From NCBI GenBank assembly GCA_037043455.1, contig JAWPHD010005575.1, positions 62,001 to 126,000 of the forward strand: DNA of 64,000 nucleotides, read 5' to 3'. The position numbers and the translations under genes are program-made. Shown here in pieces: positions 33,200-44,046 of this stretch. Each line of letters begins with the position of its first letter. Position 1 is the stretch's first letter. The notes beneath the pieces are model-generated. The model was not told the DNA's origin. It ran no database searches and worked only from the letters and a program-made list of their open reading frames with translations. The stretch is from Cyrtodaria siliqua. Lineage: Eukaryota > Mollusca > Bivalvia > Adapedonta > Hiatellidae.

Positions 33200-33835
33200 A
33201 CTCGTGTGGTAAACAATGTTTGCCCTGTTGTATTGCTTTCTTTCTCAAAATCGAGCTGAAGCCTCCGGATTCAACAGCTTGGAAAAAACTCAATATGTAG
33301 ATTCTGTGTTATATGCAGGTGATTATATATATCGAGACATCTTTTCCAGTTATGCATTCACACATTCATATTTGCATCATACGGAACTTCCAGGCATGAT
33401 AAAAATCGAAGATGTTTATTTTTCTTTGAAATTGAAGAAAACATACAGTGGTAATATGTGTAAGTGTTATGTTGGAAAATATCCTCTTCTCAGTTTGTAA
33501 AATGCAATTAATATTGCCTTTTCTTTAGGAAGGTATTCTGTATTTATCTGCAAAGAACATGCATCCGCTATATAATAGACATGCTGATGAATTTATTGTT
33601 TTAGATTCCTATTCCAGAGATGCTAACGGATTGTGTGTATAAGATGGTAAAAGTGATGTTCTTCGGCAACACAAACCTTTTGAATGAATACTTTCGGATG
33701 TTGATACAGTCACTATCTGGTAACAAACCAGATTTAAACTGTCAATATGATTTGCATGTTTTTCTTTCAAATCAGTTCAAGAACAGACTGCAAATACAAA
33801 AACAGAAAAAGAAAGTTTCTACGTATTGTGCCTGA
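33200..33835 (+). pseudogene. Helitron OTU/cysteine-protease-like region
   Basis: Frames at 33216-33500 and 33550-33835 read KTQYVDSVLYAGDYIYRDIF, TELPGMIKIEDVYFSLKLKK, then FIVLDSYSRDANGLC and a final YDLHVF. The LDSxSRxxxGL block and its spacing are what I know from the OTU-like domain carried by many invertebrate Helitrons. An in-frame stop and at least one frameshift (about 33640) break it. The function in Helitrons is unproven. Confidence 0.6.
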
Positions 33836-34536
33836 TCAGTTGATATCTTTATTTAAGAGAAACATCTCTAAACAAATATCAACTGTAGACCAGCACAATA
33901 ATTTGCAAACGTCCCTAGACAATAGTTCAACCTTTAACACCTCAAATCCAGTATCTGCACCAATTGTTTTAATTGATTTGCCATTCTTGTTGCCTGAGAC
34001 TCAACATATACAAAAAAGGCAAAGAGAGAAAAACAACTCTACAAGATCGTTCTATACACATTTTACCATGACCAAAAAATCAAAAAATAAGTTGAAGTAA
34101 AAATAAAGATGTTAGTTCTGATATTGTTTCCAATTTCCATCGCTTAGTTTCGAATGGGCCAGAGTACATTTGCATTAGTTGAAGTCAGAATTTTTTTAAT
34201 TCAGTGATTAAAATGAATGCGTCCAAAATAACTGATACATTACAGAAAAGCTGTTTAACAGGGTCTGTAAGTTTTGGTGGCATTAAATGGGTTTGTAAAC
34301 AATGTAACGAGTACTATAAGAAGGGCAAAGAACCAGCATGTTCTGTTGGTAATAATCTCAAACTTCCTGATATTCCCAATGAATTAGCTTATCTTACAGA
34401 ATTAGAACCGCGTTCAATAGCACCACGTATTCCATTCATGCAAATACGAGAGATATCTTGTGGTTGTCAGCCCTGCATCAAGGGAAATATTAAATGTACC
34501 GTCAGATGTCAACAACACAGTGAGATTTCTGCCTAA
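33836..34536 (+). pseudogene. Helitron linker and DUF6570-like zinc-ribbon region
   Basis: A low-complexity Lys/Ser-rich linker is followed at 34204-34533 by WVCKQCNEYYKKGKEPACS, LPDIPNELAYLTELEPRSIA and PRIPFMQIREI. This is the region found upstream of the Rep domain in animal Helitrons. The CKQC pair is retained. The frame ends with a stop that looks secondary, since the following frames continue the same protein. Confidence 0.75.
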
Positions 34537-35460
34537 AAATATGGATGCGAGTGAAACAATAACTTTGAAATTGAAGAGAAGAAATCGTTCAAAATGTGTG
34601 TGTTATTTGAACAAATAAGATCCCAGAAGGTAATTGCAGGTGTGGAATGGTTAGTAGCTAATAGTTTCTGTTTCAAAATGAAGGCATAAAGGTAACTGAG
34701 GACTGGCTATATCAAACGACTAATCAATTTAGATTGGGAGCAAATGCTTTTTATATGTGAAGCTTCAACTGATGATGAATATGAGAGTACTACTGACAAT
34801 TGGACTGAACCTGATGAATTTCGACAGCCATGTGGAAACTTGGATATTGTTAGGCAAGCTGCTGATTTCAATGAATTCAATAGAGTACTAACAGTTGCAC
34901 CAGCAGAAAGAAATGTTCCATTGAGTATGTTTCAAGATATCATTGCAGACTTTCATCCAAACATTTACTGAGGTCAAGAAAGAGATCCAATGATGGCAGA
35001 ACGACATTACTGCATTATAGCACAATATGTAAATTGGAGTTAAGAAACAAAGACAGACGTGTAGCTAATAATGTGTCAAACATTTGTTTCAGACTGAAAA
35101 AGTCCATCAAGGACATTACAACACAGATGTTACAACACAATGAAGGTTACGGGGTGTTGAGGACGTTGCGTGAATCTCCTCCATATTGGGAACAAGCGAA
35201 GAAGGATATATTTCTATGATCAGACAATTGAGTATTCCTACTTGTTATTGTTCGTTCTCGGCTGCAGAGACTAAGTGGCATTCTTCGTTGCGTATGTTGG
35301 GTAATATTATTTATGATAAACAGTACAGTGACAATAATATATTGAATCTTTCATGGCATGAAAAATGTGATCTAATTAAATCAGATCCTGTGGCATGTGC
35401 CAATTATTTTGATCACAGTGTACAAATGTTTTTACCAAGAAATATATGCAGATAGAAGGG
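34537..35460 (+). pseudogene. Helitron Rep region, part 1 (Helitron_like_N)
   Basis: Successive broken frames give KMCVLFEQIRSQKVIAG, PCGNLDIVRQAADFNEFNR, VPLSMFQDIIADF, LRTLRESPPYWEQAKKDIF, MIRQLSIPTCYCSFSAAETK and CDLIKSDPVACANYFDH. These are recognisable as the replication-initiator half of Helitron transposases. After VQMFL (about 35440) the text jumps to CRFGIPPLEKPMIL, so the segment that should carry the HUH (H-x-H) motif is deleted. Confidence 0.85.
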
Positions 35461-36545
35461 TAAGTCTGTTTGTAGATTTGGTATACCTCCATTGGAGAAA
35501 CCGATGATTCTGACAGGTCTTGAACAAAACTTTGATGGCCATTTCAAGGCTGAAAAGAACTATCGCACGATTATGTGTGAACTTGAACAAATGAAATTAA
35601 CACAAAGTGAAATGACCTTTCTTTCTTTTCGTGACAGCATTGGAATTTCACACGATAAATATAGCATGGCATTAAGGTCAAACATAAATCCAGGAAGATT
35701 ACAATTATTTATTAAACGTAGTATTTCTGAAATTCGCATCAACATTTATAACCAAACATTGTTGAAATGTTGGGAAGCAAACTTTGATATACAGTATATA
35801 CCTGATCCATTTGCATGTGCTGCATACATAGTCTCGTACATTTCAAAAGGTCAAACGAATCTGCAAATGATATTAGACAACAAGTAAGAAGCGTAGGCAA
35901 CGTCTTTTTGTCACATACAGAAATAGGTGCACAAGAAGCGGTGTACTTGGTATAATTACAAATGCCATTGAAAAGATCGTCACGTGATGTTTGTAAATAC
36001 AATTCCGTCTGATAATAGATTTACTTTGATTAAACCTGTTTCTGATTTGAAGAAATTGCCAACATATTCAGCATCAGTTGAAGCAGACAACAGTATTGAG
36101 GGCTATCAGCGCAGGCCAGTGTCAATGGAACAGTATTTATTAGCTGATTACATTGCATGGTTTAATATAATGTATCCACAAAAAGAGTTGAAAAGCTCAT
36201 CTGATTCATCTGCCAATGACAATGATACTTTGCCAGAAGAGGATTATGAAATTGATAGAATTGATGATCCAATGATACATGGAGACTACAACAAAATCAA
36301 CAGTTCAAAATTACATGTAGATCATAGTAACGATGTTGATGTGTCTCACTTTAAAGAAATACATCATGCTCACGATGGCTCAGTTATTAGTAAAATGGCC
36401 ATAGAACGAGTATTGTATTCTGTTGTATTGTATTACAACATTGATAATGACAGAGAGAATAATTTTCAAGAGTTAATTATGTTGTACCTTCGATGGCGTA
36501 ATGTATCTAAATTAATGGGATGTCTCATTTGAAGAAAAAACAGTG
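35461..36545 (+). pseudogene. Helitron Rep region, part 2 (Tyr motif)
   Basis: The frame at 35492-35887 contains KYSMALRSNINPGRLQLF and the catalytic-tyrosine block CAAYIVSYISKGQ (35819-35857). A frameshifted continuation gives SRDVMFVNTIPSDNRFTLIK and YQRRPVSMEQYLLADYIAWF (36010-36165), then an acidic linker. The rolling-circle nuclease could not work without the missing HUH motif. Confidence 0.85.
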
Positions 36546-37554
36546 CATTACAATCTACTATTGTCAGAATCAAGCTTCCGTACCATCTTATATCTTCGTC
36601 TGAAATAGCTGATCTAAATGCAGATTTGTTTCATTTTTCTCCCGATGGTAATGACATAATTATTCCGGAAACACAGGAAAAAAATTAATTGGATGAATTA
36701 GGAGGCTCTAACGAATCTGAAATCTGCATGTGTTTTAATCCTGGCAGACCTGACAATACTTATGATCTTGCTTTAGATATTGGAACTGGAAGAAACCAAG
36801 TAAGTAAATATGAACAAGTCCAGGGGATATTGTGTGGTGATGATTGCAGGAAATTGGTACAGACATTGAATAAGAGGCCGAAAGATTCTTTTTATCACGT
36901 CCTCACTTTGCATAAAACAAGAACTGAACCTATGTATAATTTATTGACAGATGGAGCAGGGGTCGGGAAAAGCGTGTTGCTGAAAGCTTTATTTCAAGCT
37001 TTAAGTAAATATTATTTATGTCGAGTTGGTGAAAACCTAGACAATGTGAATATTTTGATATGTTCTCCTACTGGAAAAAAATGCATATAATGTTGGATTG
37101 TAACAATTCATTCAACATCCTTGCAAAGGAATGATTGAATTTCAAACCTTAAAATATGCAACAACTTAGTTTTAAATTTAAATGTTAAAAACTCATATTT
37201 ATTGATGCAATTTCTATGGTTGGTCAGAGGACGTTTAATTTCATTCATCTTCGACTTCAATAGATTATGGGGACAACAAAACCTTTCAGTTGTGTTTCTG
37301 TAATTGCTTTTGGTGATTTATATCAATTGAAACCAGTTATGGACAAGTGGATTTTTTCGTCTTCTAATAACATTTAGGGTCCAGAGACTTTGGGAACAAG
37401 TTTATGGATAAATATTTCTCAATATTTGAACAAAATCAAATCATGAGACAAAAAGATGATAAAAGTTTTGTAGAACTTCTAAATCGACTGCGAGAACCCA
37501 GGGTGTTACTTACCAGAGGACATACAACTTGTGGAGGGAATACTTAGAACCGTA
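36546..37554 (+). pseudogene. Helitron PIF1-like helicase, truncated
   Basis: GAGVGKSV (Walker A, 36953-36976) lies in LLTDGAGVGKSVLLKALF, preceded by KRPKDSFYHVLTLHKTRT. Further on, with frame changes and stops, IDAISMVGQRTFNFIHLRLQ is the Walker B region with the usual acidic pair altered to DA, followed by GVSVIAFGDLYQLKPVMDKW-like text and an RQKDD block. The helicase stops at about 37550, where a repeat A fragment begins, so the 3' end of the Helitron is not seen. Confidence 0.85.
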
Positions 37555-37620
37555 GTACCTGGTTTAAACCCCCAGCGGTCTTTTTTGTCACTGACCGTTC
37601 CAAGGCGGTAGCCCTATTTC
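37555..37620 (+). mobile_element. Repeat A fragment at the Helitron break
   Basis: CCTGGTTTAAACCCCCAGCG through CCAAGGCGGTAGCCC, 66 bases of the unit, abruptly follows the helicase frame. Confidence 0.8.
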
Positions 37621-37764
37621 CAAAAATAGTATAAATGGCACTGACAAAGATTTTCTGACTATTGCAACATGTTTGAAAAATTGAATTATTATGTCGTTCC
37701 ACAGGATCTCTTTGAGTATATAAATGAGGAATACTGGAATTATTTTCATTTTTATCAACAATAT

Positions 37765-38023
37765 ATATATTAAAATCGAACAGGCAAAGCAGCATTCAAG
37801 GACGAAAGTCAACCACAAACACACACAGAAACAAAGAACAAATTTAAAGATGAATAAAATACCAAATAAGACATCACAAAAACACACAAAAGGGTTGACA
37901 ATAAGGCTACCGCCTTGGAACGGTCAGTGGTTAAAAAGGCCGCTGAGGATTTAAACCGGGTTCTAGGGTGCACCTAACCTGACACTTACCCTACTTCAAC
38001 CCAATAAAACGGGACAGTGTAAA
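37765..38023 (-). mobile_element. Repeat A copy
   Basis: The complement runs from TATTAAAATCGAACAGG to AACGGGACAGTGTAAATG. It lies inverted relative to the fragment at 37555-37620, with 145 bases between them, and the two pieces together may be one inverted insertion event. Confidence 0.8.
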
Positions 38024-38278
38024 TGCCAGCAAGTTTGGACAGTTTAAGGGCAACACAGGTCGGATCCTGTACAATGTGATATGTAACAAAGATGGCAAGA
38101 TCATACTCACTCAGCAGACAAGAGTGTTCTAATCCACTTCTCCACAAGAACCTTTAGAATTGCTCCAGAAGGCCACATAGGTGATCAGTCATACTGCACG
38201 CAAGGATGTTGACATCTCAGTTGCCGAGAAGAGTCCGTCTAAGATGAGGACATCATTCAGAGCCAAAATTGTGAATGT
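38024..38278 (+). pseudogene. Exon-like sequence, unidentified, with splice-donor-like end
   Basis: A frame with a single stop reads ASKFGQFKGNTGRILYNVI, CNKDGKIILTQQTRVF, STSPQEPLELLQKAT, then SHTARKDVDISVAEKSPSKM and RTSFRAKIVN, followed by GTAAGTAC. Composition and the donor suggest a former exon, perhaps a captured or retroduplicated host gene piece. I do not recognise the family. It begins at the end of the repeat A copy, so its left border may be an insertion junction. Confidence 0.4.
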
Positions 38279-38283
38279 AAGTA

Positions 38284-38758
38284 CATAATGATAAACAGCA
38301 AATAACCAATGTAATCGATCACCTATATATTTTCTACCGAAGACAGTATGTCCAAAGTCATTCGTCTCCCGCCACTTATGCATGCGGAGAAGTTGTTAGC
38401 TACTTGCAAAGAACCTGCGTTCAGTACTGCTTCAACCCAGGAAAGCATGGTTGGTTAACTGACCGTCCTAAATAACTGAAATACTGTTGGTAGACTTCGT
38501 TAAATCCAACACTCACTCTGTCAGCATTCTTTCTCTGTGTCAATTATGTTTACATTTATTGACTAACTGAGTTTATGACTTCTGTTTAGCATTTAATTGT
38601 TCAGAATTAATCCTTTGACCGAGTTTGGTAGAGCTTTAGCTTGCTAAAGTTTGAAAGTCATCAATCTCATTCAAATCATATCCTAATTACGCTTTGATAC
38701 TCTCTGCTATAGGATCTGACAACACTGCCTTGGAGGTCACATCAGATCGTCCTTTCAT
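38284..38758. other. No recognisable feature
   Basis: Contains only the short inverted word shared with 25726-25757. Confidence 0.3.
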
Positions 38759-40868
38759 CTAATCAATATTCATGAGAAAACAAACCTATATAACGCTGAT
38801 TCCAAAATCTGGAATAGATACAACATTTTTAGAAAACTGTCGCCCAATTAGTCTATTTAATACAGATTATAAAATCGCTATTGCAAATAGAGTGAAGCGC
38901 GTCATATAAGCAATAATAAATAGCTCTCAAACTGGCTTTATAAAAGGAAGATATATTGGAGAAAACATACGTCTTTTATTTGAAGTTTTAGATCATGTTG
39001 AAGAACACAATGTTCCTGGTCTGATATTATTTTCCGATTTCGAGAAAGCATTTGATAGCATAAATCATATATTTTTAATTAATACCTTAAGACATTTTAA
39101 TTTTGGAGTTAATTTTATTAAATGGATAGAGCTATTTAACAACGACGCTAAAAGTAGTGTCATTAATAATGGACACATAACAGATTTTTTCTCGATTAAA
39201 CGAGGGGTTCGACAGGGATGCTCTCTATCACAGTATCTGTTTATTATATGTTTAGAATTGCTCTCTTTTGAAATAAAAAACAATAAGGATATAAAAGGCA
39301 TTACTGTAGCAGACATTGAGATTAAAAACACATTATTTGCTGATGATGCACTTTTCTTAACTGATGGATCAAAACAGTAATTTGAGAAACTAATTCATAC
39401 TTTGGATTCTTTTGGAAATATATCTGGTTTGAGACTCAACACCTCAAAATGCAGTGTTTAAGGGTAGGTACACTAAAAAACAGTCAAATACAATTTTTAG
39501 AAAATCGAAAGTTTACATGGTCATCTGAAAAAGCAAAAGCTCTTGGAATGGTTTTCAATACAAACAAGATTGATGTTTTTAAACTTAATCTGGAATCTAA
39601 ACTAGAACAGTTCAAAAATTGTTTAAAAAGTTGGCAGCATAGAAAACTAACCCTACTTGGAAAATTACTGTTTTAAAAACGTTTGCTCTTCCAAAGGTAA
39701 TATATCCACTAACCGTCCTACCCGATCGACCAAACGAAACAAGTAAAGAAATAAACGATATTACAATAAACCAAGCAAAATTTAAAAAGCCACACTTATA
39801 CAAGATTACAAGAATGGCGTTATTAATATGATTGATATACATACATTTATATACTCTCTTAAAGTCAGCTGGATAAAAAGGTTAATGTACAATACAATAA
39901 TGAAACAAATACATTTATATCAATTAGAAAAATATGGAAGAAACACAATTTTTGAATGCAACATTGATGAAAACGATATCAAAAAAACGTTCAAAAAAAA
40001 AACAGTAAGCAAAAGTATAATTCGGAATAACTCGAACATAAAAGTAAACGGCAAACCAATATTTCATAGAGACTGGCTTTATAAGGGTATAAAATATATT
40101 GAACACATATACGATTATAGACGCAAACAATTTTATAACTTTGAATTTTTTGCTTAACTAAATTGCATACCACAGAAAGATTTTCTCAAGTATACAACAT
40201 TTAAAAAATAAAATAAAAAACGAACAAATCAATGCACAAAACATTATACAAAATCTTCTAGAAAAACGTCAAAATTAAAATTATACAAACATATTTTTGT
40301 ACAATCATCAATTACGAAACGAGATTAACAATGATATTATACAACAACACAGTTGGGAACAAGAGTTTCCAAACGCTAATCTAGAGTGGAAAACAATTTA
40401 CACTATCCCAATATATTCCACTATTTCAACAAAATTGCGCACTATCCAATATAAATATCTTATGGGAACTGTAGCAACCAATACAAAATTACTGAAATTT
40501 AAAATTGCTAATTCTAATCTTCGCGATTTCTGTGCAATGGAAACAGAAACAGTAATCATTTATTTTGGGAATGTATGCATATACAATCTTTCTGGTCAGA
40601 TTTGCATAGGTTCTTAATTACACATGACATACATATTAACTTGAGTTTGCAACACATAACGTTTGGTATAATTAATACACAAACACAAGTAAACGTATTA
40701 AATTTCTTAATTATAAATGCAAAATACTTCATTTACATAAACAAATGTAGGAAAACCATTCCAAGTTGTTTAGGTTACAAAAACATTTATTTAAAAGTAT
40801 AGAAATAGAAAAAGAAATTGCTCTTAAAAATGACAAAACAGCAAATGGAGACCCTTTTCTCCTAAATT
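38759..40868 (+). pseudogene. LINE of the L1/Tx1 type, RT and C-terminal pseudogene
   Basis: The conceptual protein reads ITLIPKSGIDTTFLENCRPI, SQTGFIKGRYIGENIRLLFE, LILFSDFEKAFDSINHIFL, IKRGVRQGCSLSQYLF and the catalytic LFADDALFL (FADD at 39336-39347), then LGMVFN and LTLLGK blocks. These are motifs of the non-LTR reverse transcriptase fingers, palm and thumb. The C-terminal connection part follows in broken frames (39828-40157, 40297-40617: TKLRTIQYKYLMGTV). At least six stops or shifts interrupt it. The endonuclease half is missing, as in 5'-truncated copies. The clade assignment is by resemblance only. Confidence 0.85.
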
Positions 40869-41954
40869 AATGTTCATATTTTGTTTTTGAAAGGGGAAAC
40901 GCACGTCCATTGCTACATTTTAAAAAAAATATGTTAAACATCACTTTGGCTGGTTTTCGTTTTTTATTTTAATATTATTAATTTATTTATTTTTTCATTC
41001 TTTTTCTTATTACCTTTAGTAAATCTTTTTTTTTCCAGACTACTTTTCTCTCCATAGGTTGTTTTCCTTTGTGTATTATATAGTATTCAATGTGTCTACA
41101 TTGTAATTCCCAAGTGAACAAATTCATTGTTCTTGAAAATATTTTAAATTTAATATATTTAGTCATTGACTTTTGTATAATATTTCAGGAAAATACTTTC
41201 CCTTTTTTTATTTAAAAACTAACAACTTTATTTAAAACAAATTGTATAAATGGAACATTGTATAGATATCGTTGTTACATATATATATGTGGAAGATTCC
41301 CGCTCTTGTTTCTTCTTTCAGCTAAACGAGAAATGAAAATGAGTACTAACTATATAAGAGAAAGAAAATGAAGTACTAAAATAGGGACATTATTAGTAGT
41401 AAACTTTAATTAAATAACATACAAGCACAGGCACATTTAAATGAGTAAATAATGATAATACACAATGCGATGGGTATTGTGTTTTTTGTTGTTGTTGCTT
41501 TTTGGTATTGTTGTTGTTGCTGCTGTATTTCTCTCTTTTGGTATGAATGGTTAAAATGGAATCCATTTAAAAAAACAAAAACATGATCGGGCATAAATCT
41601 TTCACAAAAACCCAAAACATCGTATTATCATAAATTTACACTTTATTATATATGTTTTAAATCAAAATGTATATACAAACCATGTATGAAGAAAATGTTG
41701 AAAATAAAGATTATCATATTATATTTAAAAAAAAAAATAACAAAATATTCATGTCTTCGAAGATCAACTAATTTCAAGCAATGAAATCGCGCGTTTCATA
41801 TGCAATTCAGATGATGTTTGAGTAAACTGAAAAAACGAAAATCCACTTAAAACACATAGGCCATATATCCGAAAAAAGATATAAAGTCGTCGTGTGTTAA
41901 ATAAATGCTGTGTATTGTATGATACATTCAAAGAAATGCACCAAATAGCATGTT
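40869..41954. other. LINE 3' flank and AT-rich DNA
   Basis: No supported exon. A GTTGTTGTTGCTGCT short tandem lies at 41487-41526. The 3' UTR of the preceding LINE probably extends to about 41250. Confidence 0.35.
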
Positions 41955-42076
41955 TCAGCGAGGAAAATCATGGGCGAGCACATGTGTTTTGAACATATAT
42001 ATTCTACCGAGACTATTACGACATTACTTTCCTAAATAAGGTGTCACTGCATAGCTCAGTTGATAGCGAAAAAGAA
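41955..42076 (+). repeat. Repeat M copy 2
   Basis: The copy matches 8222-8340 (GAAAATCATGGGCG, ATGTGTTTTGAA, TAGCTCAGTTGATAGCGAAA) and ends exactly where repeat A of the Naiad copy N1 begins. Confidence 0.6.
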
Positions 42077-43250
42077 ATATAAAAAGATCGGACAAGGAAA
42101 GTAGCATTAAAGGAGGACAGTCAACCACAAAACACAGAAACAAACACGCAAACAGACAAACAAGAAGGCAAAAGCAATAAAAAGTGCAAACGACATCACA
42201 AACACAAAATGGTTGACAATAGGGCTACCACCTTGGAACGGACAGTGGCAAAGTAGGCCACTGGGAGTTTAAACCGGTTCTAGGGTGCACCAAACATCAC
42301 ACTTACCCTACTGTCATCACATTAAAACAGGACAGTGTAAATAAAGAAATCCCCGCCATGATCTAATCTCTAACCAACAAGGCAGCATCAATAGGCAATA
42401 TAAGTAAAACACAAATATGATTGTGCAAATATAATACAAAAAAAACAATAGCCTAGAAAGCCATTATGAAGGTACTCAATGACTTGGCAGAAGCCAGAGC
42501 AGTAAGAGAATAAATCATTAAGGGCACGACAAGAAAGATCATAGACAAACATCAATAGGCTTTAGCTAGGCGTCATCATAGGGTCAACAGCCTGTCCGGT
42601 CATCGTACAATTAAAGAGGAAAGCGAACTGTAAAATGATCCACCACCAAGCATGCAGTACGTTGCAAAATGATAGAGTCATAACCTCTTCTGATAAACCT
42701 TTTAACAAGTTTAACAAAGATAGTATGAAAGTAATCATGACCAAGAATCTTACGAAGTTTATAAATCACATCACCATAGAAGTCAGGTTGTGATAGTCCT
42801 TGTCGCAGAAGAGTCCTTAAATAAATTTTATATTTCGAAAGAAGATCAGAGTTAAGATAATACAATTTTGCAAAGGTTTTACGAAGTTTATGGTAATGGT
42901 AACCCTGATTGAGTAGCGTTTTAGTTATAGTTTACGAATATTTGAGTACAAGCTCTTGCAAAACGAATAAGTTGAGACACATACACCCCATAAGATGTTG
43001 CTCGGGGAACATCCCCATCCAAGTGGGGATAATTAACAATGCCAAAATTAAAATCATCTCTCTTTTCATAGATTTTGCTAATTATTTCACCATTTTCAAT
43101 CGAGAGATCTAAATCAAGAAAATAAGCGTTATTATCAGATATATTAGCTTTGTTATGCTGAAGTTCTTTGGGATAAATATTATTAACCATAGTTGGAAAG
43201 AAAGGGTTGTCAATGTTCAATATGTCATCCAGATACCGAGAGGCTTAAAT
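42077..43250 (-). pseudogene. Naiad-type Penelope-like element N1: RT C-terminus plus 3' UTR
   Basis: Penelope-like elements encode a reverse transcriptase related to telomerase RT. On the minus strand this copy starts at the catalytic block SRYLDDILNIDN (YLDD at 43224-43235) and runs through NNIYPKELQHNKANISD, YEKRDDFNFGIVNYPHLDGD and GVYVSQLIRFARACTQ. After a frameshift near 42915 it continues with YHKLRKTFAKLYYLN, LLRQGLSQPDFYGDVIYKLR and, after another shift, NCTMTGQAVDPMMTPS with a TAA stop at about 42562. The stop is followed at once by 485 bases of repeat A, which identifies that repeat as the 3' UTR. The 5' end is truncated at 43250. Confidence 0.85.
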
Positions 43251-43454
43251 AGCCTTATTGTGTGCAGTAAAATATAAACACACAACAGCAAGTTGTTCAT
43301 TTAATACTTGGCTATCATTCTTGTTCTAGAAACAATAAAGACATATCAGACAAGTTTTGTATTTAAACTAGCTATCGGTCATGGAGCAAGCAGTCAGTAA
43401 ATAAACAAGATTTCCATGCTTCTTCATTAACAAAGTAGAGATGGGAAATATGTC
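43251..43454. other. Spacer between N1 and N1'
   Basis: 200 bases without recognised content separate two Naiad copies lying in opposite orientation. Confidence 0.4.
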
Positions 43455-44046
43455 CTTAATTAATGACAATATTTATCAACAAGGAAATATTTCAAAAGAT
43501 CCTAATATTGACATTTTTCTATATTTTCTATTCGAAAGCGTGACTCTAGGGCTCGTGGTCGTAGGCGTAATGGTAACATCAAACGTAAATCGCGTGTAAA
43601 TATTTCAGTCGCTGATTTACATACTATTTCTAAACAGTCTGGAAGGCACTCTATGCTTTCACGGCTTACCTCTTTGTCCATTTCTTCACGTAAGTAGATC
43701 GACGAGGAAGCAGACACAAGTTTCCTACGTACAGATCCATTGTATAACACTGCTCCCATAATTCAAAGCCACACACATGATCACGTCAGGCATTTTCTTA
43801 AAATACTATATTTTTCGAGATAATCATGTAGTTCATTATATCGATAAATATTTCAAAAATTCCGAAAGTCCTGTAATTTGCTAGAAGTATGAAACACCTA
43901 TTAGACATATTATTTTCAACTACAACAAAATAGTTTCTGACCTTGATATAGTATATAACACTCCTAAGGAATGTGAATGTAACATATCAACATTTTGCTA
44001 TGCTCCAGCAGATGATGTCATCACTGGTAATTTTAATATTGTTGAT
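43455..44046 (+). pseudogene. Naiad element N1', part 1: post-endonuclease linker with CxC motif
   Basis: The piece begins in the linker after the GIY-YIG endonuclease (LNDNIYQQGNISKDPNID) and, over several shifts, covers the RRNGNIKRKSRVNISVADLH region and FRDNHVVHY-like text. It ends with NTPKECECNISTFCYAPADD (TGT GAA TGT at 43972-43980), the CxC signature that joins endonuclease and RT in Naiads, then VITGNFNIVD. At 44046 a LINE interrupts the element. Compare the same region at 53840-54480. Confidence 0.8.
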
